From an uncultured Rhodanobacteraceae bacterium (lineage in GTDB: Bacteria > Pseudomonadota > Gammaproteobacteria > Xanthomonadales > SZUA-5): a stretch of DNA of 14,847 bases. Numbering within the stretch: position 1 is the stretch's first letter; every line of letters starts with the position of its first letter. Under the pieces are notes generated by a model, which had not been told where the DNA came from, made no database searches, and saw only the letters and a list, made by a program, of their open reading frames with translations. Shown here in pieces: positions 1-6,189 of the stretch. The position numbers and the translations under genes were made by a program. The stretch covers positions 1 to 14,847 of the forward strand of contig CALEZI010000165.1 of NCBI GenBank assembly GCA_937928755.1. Reading direction: 5' to 3'.

Positions 1-47
1 GAGATTTCTGCCTGTCTCGTGGGCTCGGAGATGTGTATAAGAGACAG
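1..47 (+). other. Illumina Nextera adapter, non-genomic
   Basis: This is synthetic sequence at the contig end. Bases 1-5 (GAGAT) match the 3' end of the P7 flow-cell oligo. Bases 6-13 (TTCTGCCT) match an i7 index, which I recall as N703. Bases 14-28 are the read-2 specific part, and bases 29-47 (AGATGTGTATAAGAGACAG) are the Tn5 mosaic end. The pieces come in exactly the order of a Nextera library molecule, so an assembled untrimmed read is the only reasonable reading. Genomic sequence begins at about base 48. The mosaic end is also found in natural Tn5 derivatives, but the index and P7 parts rule that out. Confidence 0.97.
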
Positions 48-161
48 GGCCGGCACGATCGCCAGCTGTGTGTTGCTGATGCAGATCGCGTAGGCGCGAA
101 TCGTCATTGCGAGCCCTGCTTCGGTTCGAAGCTGCACACGAACCATGAACCACGCCGTTGT

Positions 162-249
162 TGTAGGAGCGACGTGCACGTCGCGACCGGTGACGCGCCG
201 GAACTGACGGTCGCGGTGTGACGGCCGCGGTGTACACGCCGCTCCTGCA
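162..249. repeat. REP-like inverted repeat
   Basis: The ends are near-perfect inverted copies: TGTAGGAGCG at 162-171 and CGCTCCTGCA at 240-249 pair with one mismatch. The interior contains smaller GC-rich palindromic pieces such as GACGTGCACGTC at 171-182. Short elements beginning GTAGGAGCG are frequent between genes in Xanthomonadales genomes. Assigning this one to that class is recognition by eye, not a search. It may be a non-autonomous REP/MITE-type element mobilised by a RAYT transposase elsewhere. Confidence 0.6.
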
Positions 250-305
250 GATGGGTTCGTGGAGAGTCTTCATTTCGCCCAAAACTGCGCGGCGACCTTG
301 AACCT

Positions 306-408
306 CATCATCGCGAGGAGCGCAGCGACGAAGCAATCCAGTGGTTCTTCGCTTTCCGTGTCTCGCACCTGAAGAAGCCCTGGATTGCTTCGCTGCGCTC
401 GCAATGAC
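306..408. repeat. Long imperfect hairpin in repeat unit 1
   Basis: The left arm at 306-341 and right arm at 380-408 are inverted copies, read outward as CATTGCGAG...GAAGCAATCCAG. The left arm carries small insertions relative to the right. Complementarity continues inward (CCAGTGGTTCTTC against GAAGAAGCCCTGG, two mismatches), leaving a loop of about 20 bases. Two bases in the left arm (TCATCATCGCG) differ from unit 2, which weakens the outer pairing in this copy. In RNA it would form one long stem from either strand. Confidence 0.75.
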
Positions 409-452
409 GAATCAATTACTTTCGCCCAAAACTGCGCGGCGACCTTGAACCT

Positions 453-555
453 CGTCATTGCGAGGAGCGCAGCGACGAAGCAATCCAGTGGTTCTTCGCT
501 CTCCGTGTCTCGCACCTGAAGAAGCCCTGGATTGCTTCGCTACGCTCGCAATGAC
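453..555. repeat. Long imperfect hairpin in repeat unit 2
   Basis: This is the second copy of the hairpin. The left arm is 453-488 (CGTCATTGCGAGGAGCGCAG then GAC and GAAGCAATCCAG) and the right arm is 527-555 (CTGGATTGCTTCGC then TACGCTCGCAATGACG). The right arm lacks a few bases present in the left, so one stem side bulges. The outer pairing is more intact than in unit 1. No T-tract follows, so it is not a standard intrinsic terminator. Confidence 0.75.
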
Positions 556-698
556 GAATCAATGACTTGCGATTGTGGTTCGTGGAAGGATGTGCGGCGT
601 CGGCGATCACCACCCCGGGAACCTGCAGAAGTTGGTCAGAGGGTCCCCGGCTTGTTCAGCGCGTTCACAATCGCGCACAATGGCAGCATCCGGATTGC

Positions 699-702
699 GG
701 AG
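699..702 (+). promoter_or_regulatory. Ribosome binding site deciding the 710 start
   Basis: GGAG lies 7 bases before the ATG at 710. The in-frame upstream ATGs at 575, 590 and 680 have no comparable Shine-Dalgarno sequence. Only the 710 start puts a hydrophobic signal peptide at the very N-terminus. Confidence 0.6.
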
Positions 703-709
703 CGCCCAG

Positions 710-2281
710 ATGGGACGGCAACTCCTGGCTGCAACCCTGTTTGCCATCTCGGGCAGCGCGCCGGCGCAAGCCGACTTCAACTGCATCCCGCCACCGGCTC
801 CGGTCCTGAACAACCCCGTCGTCCTCGGCAACGGAACAGCCGGCAGCGTCACCGGCGCCCAGTTGCAGGCCGCGCTCAACGTCGGCGGCGATATCCGATT
901 GAATGTAGGCAACAGCGAGATCGTGTTGACGCAACAGCTCAACGTGACGCGCGCCACCACGCTCGATGGCAATGGTGCGTTTCTGGATGGCAACTCTCTG
1001 GTCCGCGTGATCGAGTTCAGCAATCCGCAGGGCGTCGAATACACGTTCAATCTGATCAACATCACCTTGATCAACGGCAATTCTCAGACTGCGGCGGGCG
1101 ATGAGTTCGCCAGAAGTGGCGGTGCCTTGCTCAACAATCATGGCAACGAGCCCTGGCGCGCGGTGCGCCTGCGCCTGTTCAACAGCCGGGTCGCCGCCAG
1201 CACAGCCATCCAGAGCGCGCAGGACGGCGGCGGCGGTGGCATCTATGTCGTCGGTCTGAAGGAACTCACACTGGTCGATTCGATCGTCGAGAAGAACTCC
1301 GGCAGCAATGGCGGCGGCATCTACTCGCTCGGCAGCGAAACGATCAACCTGTTCGACACCTATGTCGCGGACAATGACGCCAACGGCAGCGGCGGCAATC
1401 CGGGTTTGGGCGGCAATGCCGGCGGCATCGGCATCGATGGCGCAACCCGAAACGTCAATCTCTGTCGCGTGCAGCTGTCGGGGAACCGCGCCAACGCCTA
1501 CGGCGGCGGATTGTTCACCACGGTGTACGATCTGAGCAGCTTCACCCACATCCGCGACTCGACCATCGCCTTCAACAACAGCGCGGGAAGCAGTAATGCG
1601 CATACCGGCGGTGTTTACCTGCAGGGCGGGCCTTTCCTGATCCGCGGCAGCACCTTCCGCGAAAACCAGGCATCCGGATTTGGCGGCCTCGCCTTGTTCG
1701 ATCACCAGACAGGTTCCGGCCTGATCAGCACCCAGGGCACGATCATCAACTCGACGTTCGTCGGCAATCTTGCCCGTACGGGTCTGGGTGGTGCCATGAA
1801 CATCTCGGCGACCGGCCCGATCCTGCTGCAGAACCTGACCATCGCCAACAACCGCGCCGAGTGTTCGGTGTGTTTCGCCGGCGGCATCCAGAACTCACCC
1901 GGCCTCGACATCACGCTGCGCAATTCCATCCTGCACAACAATACCGGCGGCAACGCCTTCAATCCCTGGAACATCCGCAATCCGGTGTCCGGCAGCAAAA
2001 ATCTGCAGTTTCCGCAGGTGCGCCCCGGCAGCGGCGGCCAGATGGAGTTGCCGGCGACGCCGGACACCGTATTTGCCGACGCCTTGCTCGGCGCCGTCGC
2101 CGACAATGGCGGCCGCACCGAAACAATGGCACTGCTGCCCTCATCGCCGGGAATCGACACCGGAACCGGCACTGGCGCGCTCAATCGCGATCAGCGTGCG
2201 CGCCAACGCTTCGGTTCGGTCGATATCGGTGCCTTCGAACGCCAGCCGGACGAACCGCTGCTGCGCGACGGCTACGAGTAG
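710..2281 (+). CDS. Secreted parallel beta-helix protein, choice-of-anchor-Q-like
   Basis: This gene encodes 523 residues of probable exported protein. The N-terminus MGRQLLAATLFAISGSAPAQ, followed by A then DF, is a classic signal peptide cut after AQA. Residues of roughly 60 to 420 are rich in short Asn/Gly/Ile strands with GGGIY or GGAL turns (such as NGGGIYSLGS and GGLALFDH), as in right-handed parallel beta-helices and polymorphic outer-membrane repeats. The C-terminal part shows the order DNGGRTET (from D465), SPGIDTG (to G485), a DQRAR element and DIGAFE (505-510), which is the pattern of choice-of-anchor Q proteins. The protein then ends in LLRDGYE. I see no catalytic residues that would prove polysaccharide lyase activity, so adhesin or surface protein is as likely as enzyme. 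The next gene also encodes an exported protein with a similar tail, suggesting shared export or anchoring. The start at 710 is chosen for its GGAG and signal peptide. Confidence 0.85.
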   Translation: MGRQLLAATLFAISGSAPAQADFNCIPPPAPVLNNPVVLGNGTAGSVTGAQLQAALNVGGDIRLNVGNSEIVLTQQLNVTRATTLDGNGAFLDGNSLVRVIEFSNPQGVEYTFNLINITLINGNSQTAAGDEFARSGGALLNNHGNEPWRAVRLRLFNSRVAASTAIQSAQDGGGGGIYVVGLKELTLVDSIVEKNSGSNGGGIYSLGSETINLFDTYVADNDANGSGGNPGLGGNAGGIGIDGATRNVNLCRVQLSGNRANAYGGGLFTTVYDLSSFTHIRDSTIAFNNSAGSSNAHTGGVYLQGGPFLIRGSTFRENQASGFGGLALFDHQTGSGLISTQGTIINSTFVGNLARTGLGGAMNISATGPILLQNLTIANNRAECSVCFAGGIQNSPGLDITLRNSILHNNTGGNAFNPWNIRNPVSGSKNLQFPQVRPGSGGQMELPATPDTVFADALLGAVADNGGRTETMALLPSSPGIDTGTGTGALNRDQRARQRFGSVDIGAFERQPDEPLLRDGYE

Positions 2282-2384
2282 GCGCGATCGCAGGTCGCAA
2301 TGGCAGGCTGAACGGGAACCCGCAGCAAACGCGAATCGCAGCACGTTTCGCGCCAGCACGCGGCCGGACCTTGAGCCGCTCGCA

Positions 2385-2390
2385 TAAAAT
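2385..2390 (+). promoter_or_regulatory. Possible -10 element for the metalloprotease gene
   Basis: TAAAAT within CGCATAAAATGG stands out as an AT patch in the GC-rich 138-bp gap between the two plus-strand genes. It sits 29 bases before the ATG at 2420, which would suit a short leader. I see no good -35 at 16-18 bases upstream, so this is weak. The gene may instead be read through from the beta-helix gene. Confidence 0.25.
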
Positions 2391-2407
2391 GGCGCATCGA
2401 AGTCTGC

Positions 2408-2412
2408 GAAGG
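2408..2412 (+). promoter_or_regulatory. Ribosome binding site for the metalloprotease
   Basis: GAAGG lies 7 bases before the ATG at 2420. Later in-frame ATGs at 2429 and 2438 are less well placed relative to it, so the first ATG is preferred. Confidence 0.55.
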
Positions 2413-2419
2413 CCGCTGC

Positions 2420-5224
2420 ATGCACGGAATGGCCCGGATGATCGGTGTGCTGGCGCTCGGCGCCTGTGCGCACCATGCCTCGGCGCAGAACGACGCTGAC
2501 CGCGAATTGGCGACAAGCATCCGCGCGCTGACCAGTCGATCGGACGCCGGCCTGCAACCGACGGTCGTCGCCGACGGCAGCGTCTCGATCGACCTTCAGG
2601 GCCGATTCCGCCACGCCCACATTGCGCGCCTCGGCGACGACGGCAATCTGCATGCACAGTGCGTAGGCAGCCTGGCCGAAGCCAACCGGTTCTTCGGCCG
2701 CGATCTTGAAACCGGCGCGACGCTGCCGCAACCTGAGTGGGCTGCCGCGCAACTCGACGCCGCCGCCGACATGCACGGCATGTCCGCCGCAGAGTACGCC
2801 TACTACTGGGGCCTCATCGAGCAGGCCAAGGCGCTCAATCCCGACGCGCCGACCAGCAGCACAATCACCATCCAGAATGGCGACGGCGCCGGCGAGGGTT
2901 TCAATTCAGCCGCCGCGCCATTCCCCGACGCTGGCAACAATGGCGCTACGCTCGGCGCGCAACGCCTGAATGTGTTCAATTTTGCCGCCGCGATCTGGGC
3001 CGCGCAGCTGGACAGCACGCGGACCATCAACGTGCTGTCGAACTTCGATCCACTGACGCCGTGTACTTCGGGCGGCGGCGTGCTGGGCGCCGCCGGACCA
3101 CAAACCGCGCACCACTCCTTCAGCAACGCTCCGTTTTCGTCGACCTGGTACCCCTCGGCACTGGCGAACAAGATCGCCAACTCCGATTTGAACGCGACCA
3201 CCGCCGAAATTGGCGCAACGTTCAACAGCAACGTTGACGCCGCCTGTCTTGGCGCCGGGAGCCGATTCTATTACGGCCTCGACAATGCGACGCCGGCCAA
3301 TCGAATCAACTTGCTGGTCGTGGTGCTGCATGAACTCGGCCATGGTCTTGGTTTTCTCACGCTGACCGACGAGGCCACCGGCGCCTATTTCAATGGCCTT
3401 CCCGATGCCTGGACGCGCCTGATGCGCGACCGCACGCAAAACCTTACCTGGTTCCAGATGACCCAGGCGCAGCGGGCAGCGTCGGCAATCAACGTCAACA
3501 ATCTGCTGTGGGACGGACCGAATGTGCGCATCGCGTCCGGGTTCCTGCTCGCCGGGCGTGAAGCCGCGACCGGTCGTGTCGAACTCTACACGCCGAACCC
3601 GGTGCAACCGGGCTCATCGGTTTCGCACTGGAACACGGCGGCCAATCCGAACCTGCTGATGGAACCGCAGATCAACACCGGGTTGCCGTTGACGCTGGAT
3701 CTGACGCGCCAGTTGCTGCGCGACATCGGCTGGTTCCGCGATGCCAACAACAACGCGGTGGCCGACCTGATCAGCAACGTCTCGCCCAGCGGCGGCAGCC
3801 TCACCGCAGGCAGCAACGTCAACATCACCTGGACCAATCCGCCGAGCTTCTCGCGCAACGTCAGCATCGAACTGTCGACCGATGGCGGCACAACCTTTCC
3901 CACGACCATCGCCACGGATATCGCCAATACCGGCACACGCGCATGGACGGTGCCGAATACGCCGACCACCCAGGGCCGCATTCGTGTGCGCGAGCACGAT
4001 TTCGTCGCGCCCGCTGCCATCTCCGCTGCCAACTTCACGATCGGCGGCGCCAACACGGCACCGAGCTTCAATCCGGCACCGGCGATCACGCGCCTGCGCG
4101 GCAGCGCGTCGGGACCGGCCGTGGTGGTTGGCACCGTTGCTGATAGCCAGACACCCGCGGGCAGCCTCAGCGTCAGCCAGGTCGCCGGCAGCAGCGCTAC
4201 CGGCATGACCGTCAGCGGCGTGAGCAACAACAATGGCGCTGTGAGTGCCGCCATCGCCGCCGCCTGCAACGCCAATGCCGGCACCGTGCGCTTTGAAGTC
4301 AGTGACGGTTCGCTGACCGGGAGCGGCAACCTGCAGGTCAACGTCACCGCCAACACGCCGCCAACGTTGAGTTACAGCGCCGGCAGTGTCAACGGCGGCG
4401 CCAATGGCAGCATCAGCCCGGCGAGCGGCCCCAGCGACAACGGATCGATCGCCAGCATCAGCGTGCAATCGCAAGGCAGCTACAGCGGCGCCATCAGCGT
4501 TGCGCCGACTGGTGTGATCAGCCTCGGCAATGCCGCGCCCATCGGCATCCATTCGATCACCATCCGCGCCACCGACAACTGCGGCGCATCGGCCGACGCC
4601 AACTTCGCGTTGACCGTGAACAACACCGCCCCGAGCTTTGTGCCGGCCGCGGCGATTTCGCGCCAGCAAGGCAGTCCCGCCGGAGCCGCCGTGACCGTGG
4701 GCAGCGTCAGCGACGGCCAAACCGCAGCCGGCAGCCTGACGGTCACCCAGATTGCCGGCGGCAGCAGCACCGGCGTCGCTGCCAACGCCATCAGCAATGC
4801 CGCCGGCACCATCTCCAGTGCAGTCGCCGCGGCGTGCACGGCCACCAGCGGCACCTTGCGCTTCCAGGTCTCCGATGGCCAACTGAACAGCAGCGGCAAT
4901 CTGCAGGTGAATGTGGATGCCAATACGGCGCCCACCTTGACTTACGCGAGCGCCAACGTCAGCAGCGGTGGCAACGCCAGCATCAACCCGACGGCCGGTC
5001 CCAGCGACAACGGTTCCATCGCCAGCGTAGTCGTACTGTCACCCGGCAGCTACGCCGGCGGCATCAGCGCGGCTGGCAACGGCGTGGTTTCGCTGAGCAA
5101 CGCGACGCCGGTTGGCGCCCACAGCGTGACCATTCGTGCTACCGACAACTGCGGCAGCACGCGCGATGCGACATTCACGCTGAATGTGACCACGTCGGCG
5201 CTGTTCAGCAACGGTTTTGAGTGA
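2420..5224 (+). CDS. Secreted leishmanolysin-like zinc metalloprotease with repeats
   Basis: This gene encodes 934 residues of predicted exported endopeptidase. An N-terminal signal sequence runs to about residue 23 (ASA before Q). LGAC at 13-16 could alternatively be a weak lipobox. The catalytic region (about 120-450) contains HELGHGLGF at 304-312, giving H304 and H308 as zinc ligands and E305 as the catalytic base. The usual metzincin third His, three residues after the Gly, is a Thr here. Instead SHW supplies H403, and Met414 (LLMEP) follows 11 residues later, as in M8 leishmanolysins. Cys215 and Cys276 could form a disulfide. An Ig-like segment lies at about 452-544, then two 190-residue repeats (545-734, 735-924), and the tail LFSNGFE ends the protein. 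Substrate is unknown. The gene's end overlaps lpxK convergently by 20 bp. The HExxH protease call is firm, while membership of M8 itself is inference. Confidence 0.88.
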   Translation: MHGMARMIGVLALGACAHHASAQNDADRELATSIRALTSRSDAGLQPTVVADGSVSIDLQGRFRHAHIARLGDDGNLHAQCVGSLAEANRFFGRDLETGATLPQPEWAAAQLDAAADMHGMSAAEYAYYWGLIEQAKALNPDAPTSSTITIQNGDGAGEGFNSAAAPFPDAGNNGATLGAQRLNVFNFAAAIWAAQLDSTRTINVLSNFDPLTPCTSGGGVLGAAGPQTAHHSFSNAPFSSTWYPSALANKIANSDLNATTAEIGATFNSNVDAACLGAGSRFYYGLDNATPANRINLLVVVLHELGHGLGFLTLTDEATGAYFNGLPDAWTRLMRDRTQNLTWFQMTQAQRAASAINVNNLLWDGPNVRIASGFLLAGREAATGRVELYTPNPVQPGSSVSHWNTAANPNLLMEPQINTGLPLTLDLTRQLLRDIGWFRDANNNAVADLISNVSPSGGSLTAGSNVNITWTNPPSFSRNVSIELSTDGGTTFPTTIATDIANTGTRAWTVPNTPTTQGRIRVREHDFVAPAAISAANFTIGGANTAPSFNPAPAITRLRGSASGPAVVVGTVADSQTPAGSLSVSQVAGSSATGMTVSGVSNNNGAVSAAIAAACNANAGTVRFEVSDGSLTGSGNLQVNVTANTPPTLSYSAGSVNGGANGSISPASGPSDNGSIASISVQSQGSYSGAISVAPTGVISLGNAAPIGIHSITIRATDNCGASADANFALTVNNTAPSFVPAAAISRQQGSPAGAAVTVGSVSDGQTAAGSLTVTQIAGGSSTGVAANAISNAAGTISSAVAAACTATSGTLRFQVSDGQLNSSGNLQVNVDANTAPTLTYASANVSSGGNASINPTAGPSDNGSIASVVVLSPGSYAGGISAAGNGVVSLSNATPVGAHSVTIRATDNCGSTRDATFTLNVTTSALFSNGFE
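4052..5191 (+). repeat. Two 570-bp in-frame repeats within the metalloprotease
   Basis: Unit 1 is 4052-4621 and unit 2 is 4622-5191, exactly 190 codons each. Both begin NTAPSF and share SDGxLxxSGNLQVNV, GPSDNGSIAS and TIRATDNCG. Each unit looks like two beta-sandwich subdomains. Each carries one Cys per subdomain at matching positions (C616 and C721; C806 and C911), so a disulfide in each unit is plausible. The DNA has diverged clearly while the protein pattern is kept, so the duplication is old. Such repeats usually act as spacers or as carbohydrate- or surface-binding modules. Confidence 0.85.
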
Positions 5225-6185
5225 TGCGCGCCACCACCTGCTCGATCAGGCCGGGATCGAGCTCGGTGCGAACCTCGAGCACATACCAGCCGTCGAGTTC
5301 CGGCAACTTCACCGCATCCTTCTCGGTCGTGATGCACGGCAGGCCATCAGCGAACTTCGGCACGCCGACCGCGGCGTAGTCGACATGGTCCGGCTGCGGA
5401 TGCTCGATGACATCGATGCCGGCTGCCCGTGCCGTGGCAAACACGCGCGCGGGATTGCCGGTACCGGCCACCACATGCGCACGACGACCACGCCAGCCTT
5501 CCAGCGCTTCCAGATGGCCCCCGCGCAAACGCCGCAAGCCGCTCGCGACCATGTGCAGGTAGTGCTCTCCAGGTTGCGCATTGCCGCCATTGCGCACGAT
5601 CAGATCGGCGCGCGCCAGGCGCGTCAGCGGCGCCCGCAACGGCCCGGCCGGCAACAGCCGACCGTTGCCGAACCCGCGCATGCCATCGACAACGACGATT
5701 TCGAGACAGCGCGGCAGGGCCAGATGTTCCAGGCCGTCGTCGGAGATCAACAGGTCGAGCACCACCGCGCCGAGCAACCGGCGCGCTGCGGCGACACGAT
5801 CCTCGCCGACGGCGACCGGTGCGCCGGTGCTGCGTGCGATCAACAAGGGCTCGTCGCCGACCTCGGCTGCGCTGCTGCTGCCATGAACCAGGCGTACGCC
5901 GCGTGTGCTGCGGCCATAACCACGACTGACGACGCCGACCGCAAAACCGCGCGCCCGCAAGGCCTTGACCAGTGCAATCGTCAACGGCGTCTTGCCGGTA
6001 CCGCCGACCGTCAGATTGCCGACCACCACGACCGGGACGTCAAGGACCTGAGCTCGTCGCAGCCGTGCACGGTACGGCAGTTGCGCCAACGTACGCAGGC
6101 CGGCGTAGACCACGCTTCCACAACGCAACCACCAGGGTGCCGACGCACCCTCGTACCAGATCGCCTGCAGGAATTCGGAGCGCAT
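5205..6185 (-). CDS. lpxK: Tetraacyldisaccharide 4'-kinase LpxK
   Basis: This encodes a 326-residue enzyme that phosphorylates the 4' position of the lipid A disaccharide precursor at the inner face of the cytoplasmic membrane. An N-terminal amphipathic or membrane segment (about 10-35) precedes the P-loop GNLTVGGTGKT (56-66, Lys65). Next come SRGYGR (about 87-92), GDEP (D111, E112), SDDGLEH (148-154) and the late TEKDAVKLPEL, all in family order. Two small departures are visible: SDDGLEH where SDDGLQH is usual, and PDHVDY where PDHHxF or similar is common. The start at 6185 was preferred over 6206 and 6215 because it follows the msbA stop by only 4 bases and gives the usual length. Translational coupling to msbA is likely. 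The frequent neighbour kdsB is absent downstream, where the gene instead meets the metalloprotease convergently. Confidence 0.95.
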   Translation of the reverse strand: MRSEFLQAIWYEGASAPWWLRCGSVVYAGLRTLAQLPYRARLRRAQVLDVPVVVVGNLTVGGTGKTPLTIALVKALRARGFAVGVVSRGYGRSTRGVRLVHGSSSAAEVGDEPLLIARSTGAPVAVGEDRVAAARRLLGAVVLDLLISDDGLEHLALPRCLEIVVVDGMRGFGNGRLLPAGPLRAPLTRLARADLIVRNGGNAQPGEHYLHMVASGLRRLRGGHLEALEGWRGRRAHVVAGTGNPARVFATARAAGIDVIEHPQPDHVDYAAVGVPKFADGLPCITTEKDAVKLPELDGWYVLEVRTELDPGLIEQVVARITQNRC

Positions 6186-6189
6186 CGAA

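Larger units (their letters stand above)
274..567. repeat. Two tandem 147-bp repeat units
   Basis: Unit 1 spans 274-420 and unit 2 spans 421-567, directly abutting. I count 5 differences over 147 positions, so the duplication is recent or homogenised. Each unit has a roughly 30-base lead-in starting TTCGCCCAAAACTGCGCGGC, then a large inverted repeat. A 13-base fragment, TCGTCATTGCGAG, also occurs alone at 101-113. The arm sequence (CGTCATTGCGAGGAGCG and its complement) belongs to a widespread intergenic repeat type whose accidental translations give peptides containing AQRSNP or LDCFVAALLAM. The open frame across this array is therefore not a gene. The array lies beside the contig break, so the true copy number may be higher than two. 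Confidence 0.9.
48..709. other. Repeat-rich region without a confident gene
   Basis: About 660 bases carry no gene I can defend. From the left they hold a short possible gene remnant, a single 13-base piece of the downstream repeat (101-113), a REP-like inverted repeat (162-249), the two 147-bp tandem units (274-567), and a unique leader up to the start of the beta-helix gene. The remnant could be the last 14 codons of a plus-strand gene ending in TAG at 91-93, or a minus-strand frame running into the adapter. Both have high GC3, and the stretch is too short to decide. No clear sigma70 promoter stands out before 710. Confidence 0.6.

Noticed and set aside
33..221. 62-codon plus-strand open frame at the contig start
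   Set aside because: Its start codon lies inside the Nextera adapter and the rest runs into repeat DNA.
270..515. 81-codon minus-strand frame with repeated LDCFVAALLAM peptides
   Set aside because: It is the accidental translation of the two 147-bp hairpin repeat units. The peptide repeats because the DNA repeats.
1..567. CRISPR array suggested by hairpin repeats
   Set aside because: There are only two units, they abut with no spacers, and they are 147 bp long. This is not a CRISPR layout.
665..1705. 346-codon minus-strand frame antisense to the beta-helix gene
   Set aside because: It is low-complexity, Ala/Asp/Gly-rich, with no signal or domain. It is a high-GC shadow of the gene with clear signal peptide and C-terminal motifs.
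3614..4882. 422-codon minus-strand frame antisense to the metalloprotease
   Set aside because: It is Gly/Asp/Ala-rich without motif and mirrors the repetitive Ala/Gly/Ser codons of the real gene.
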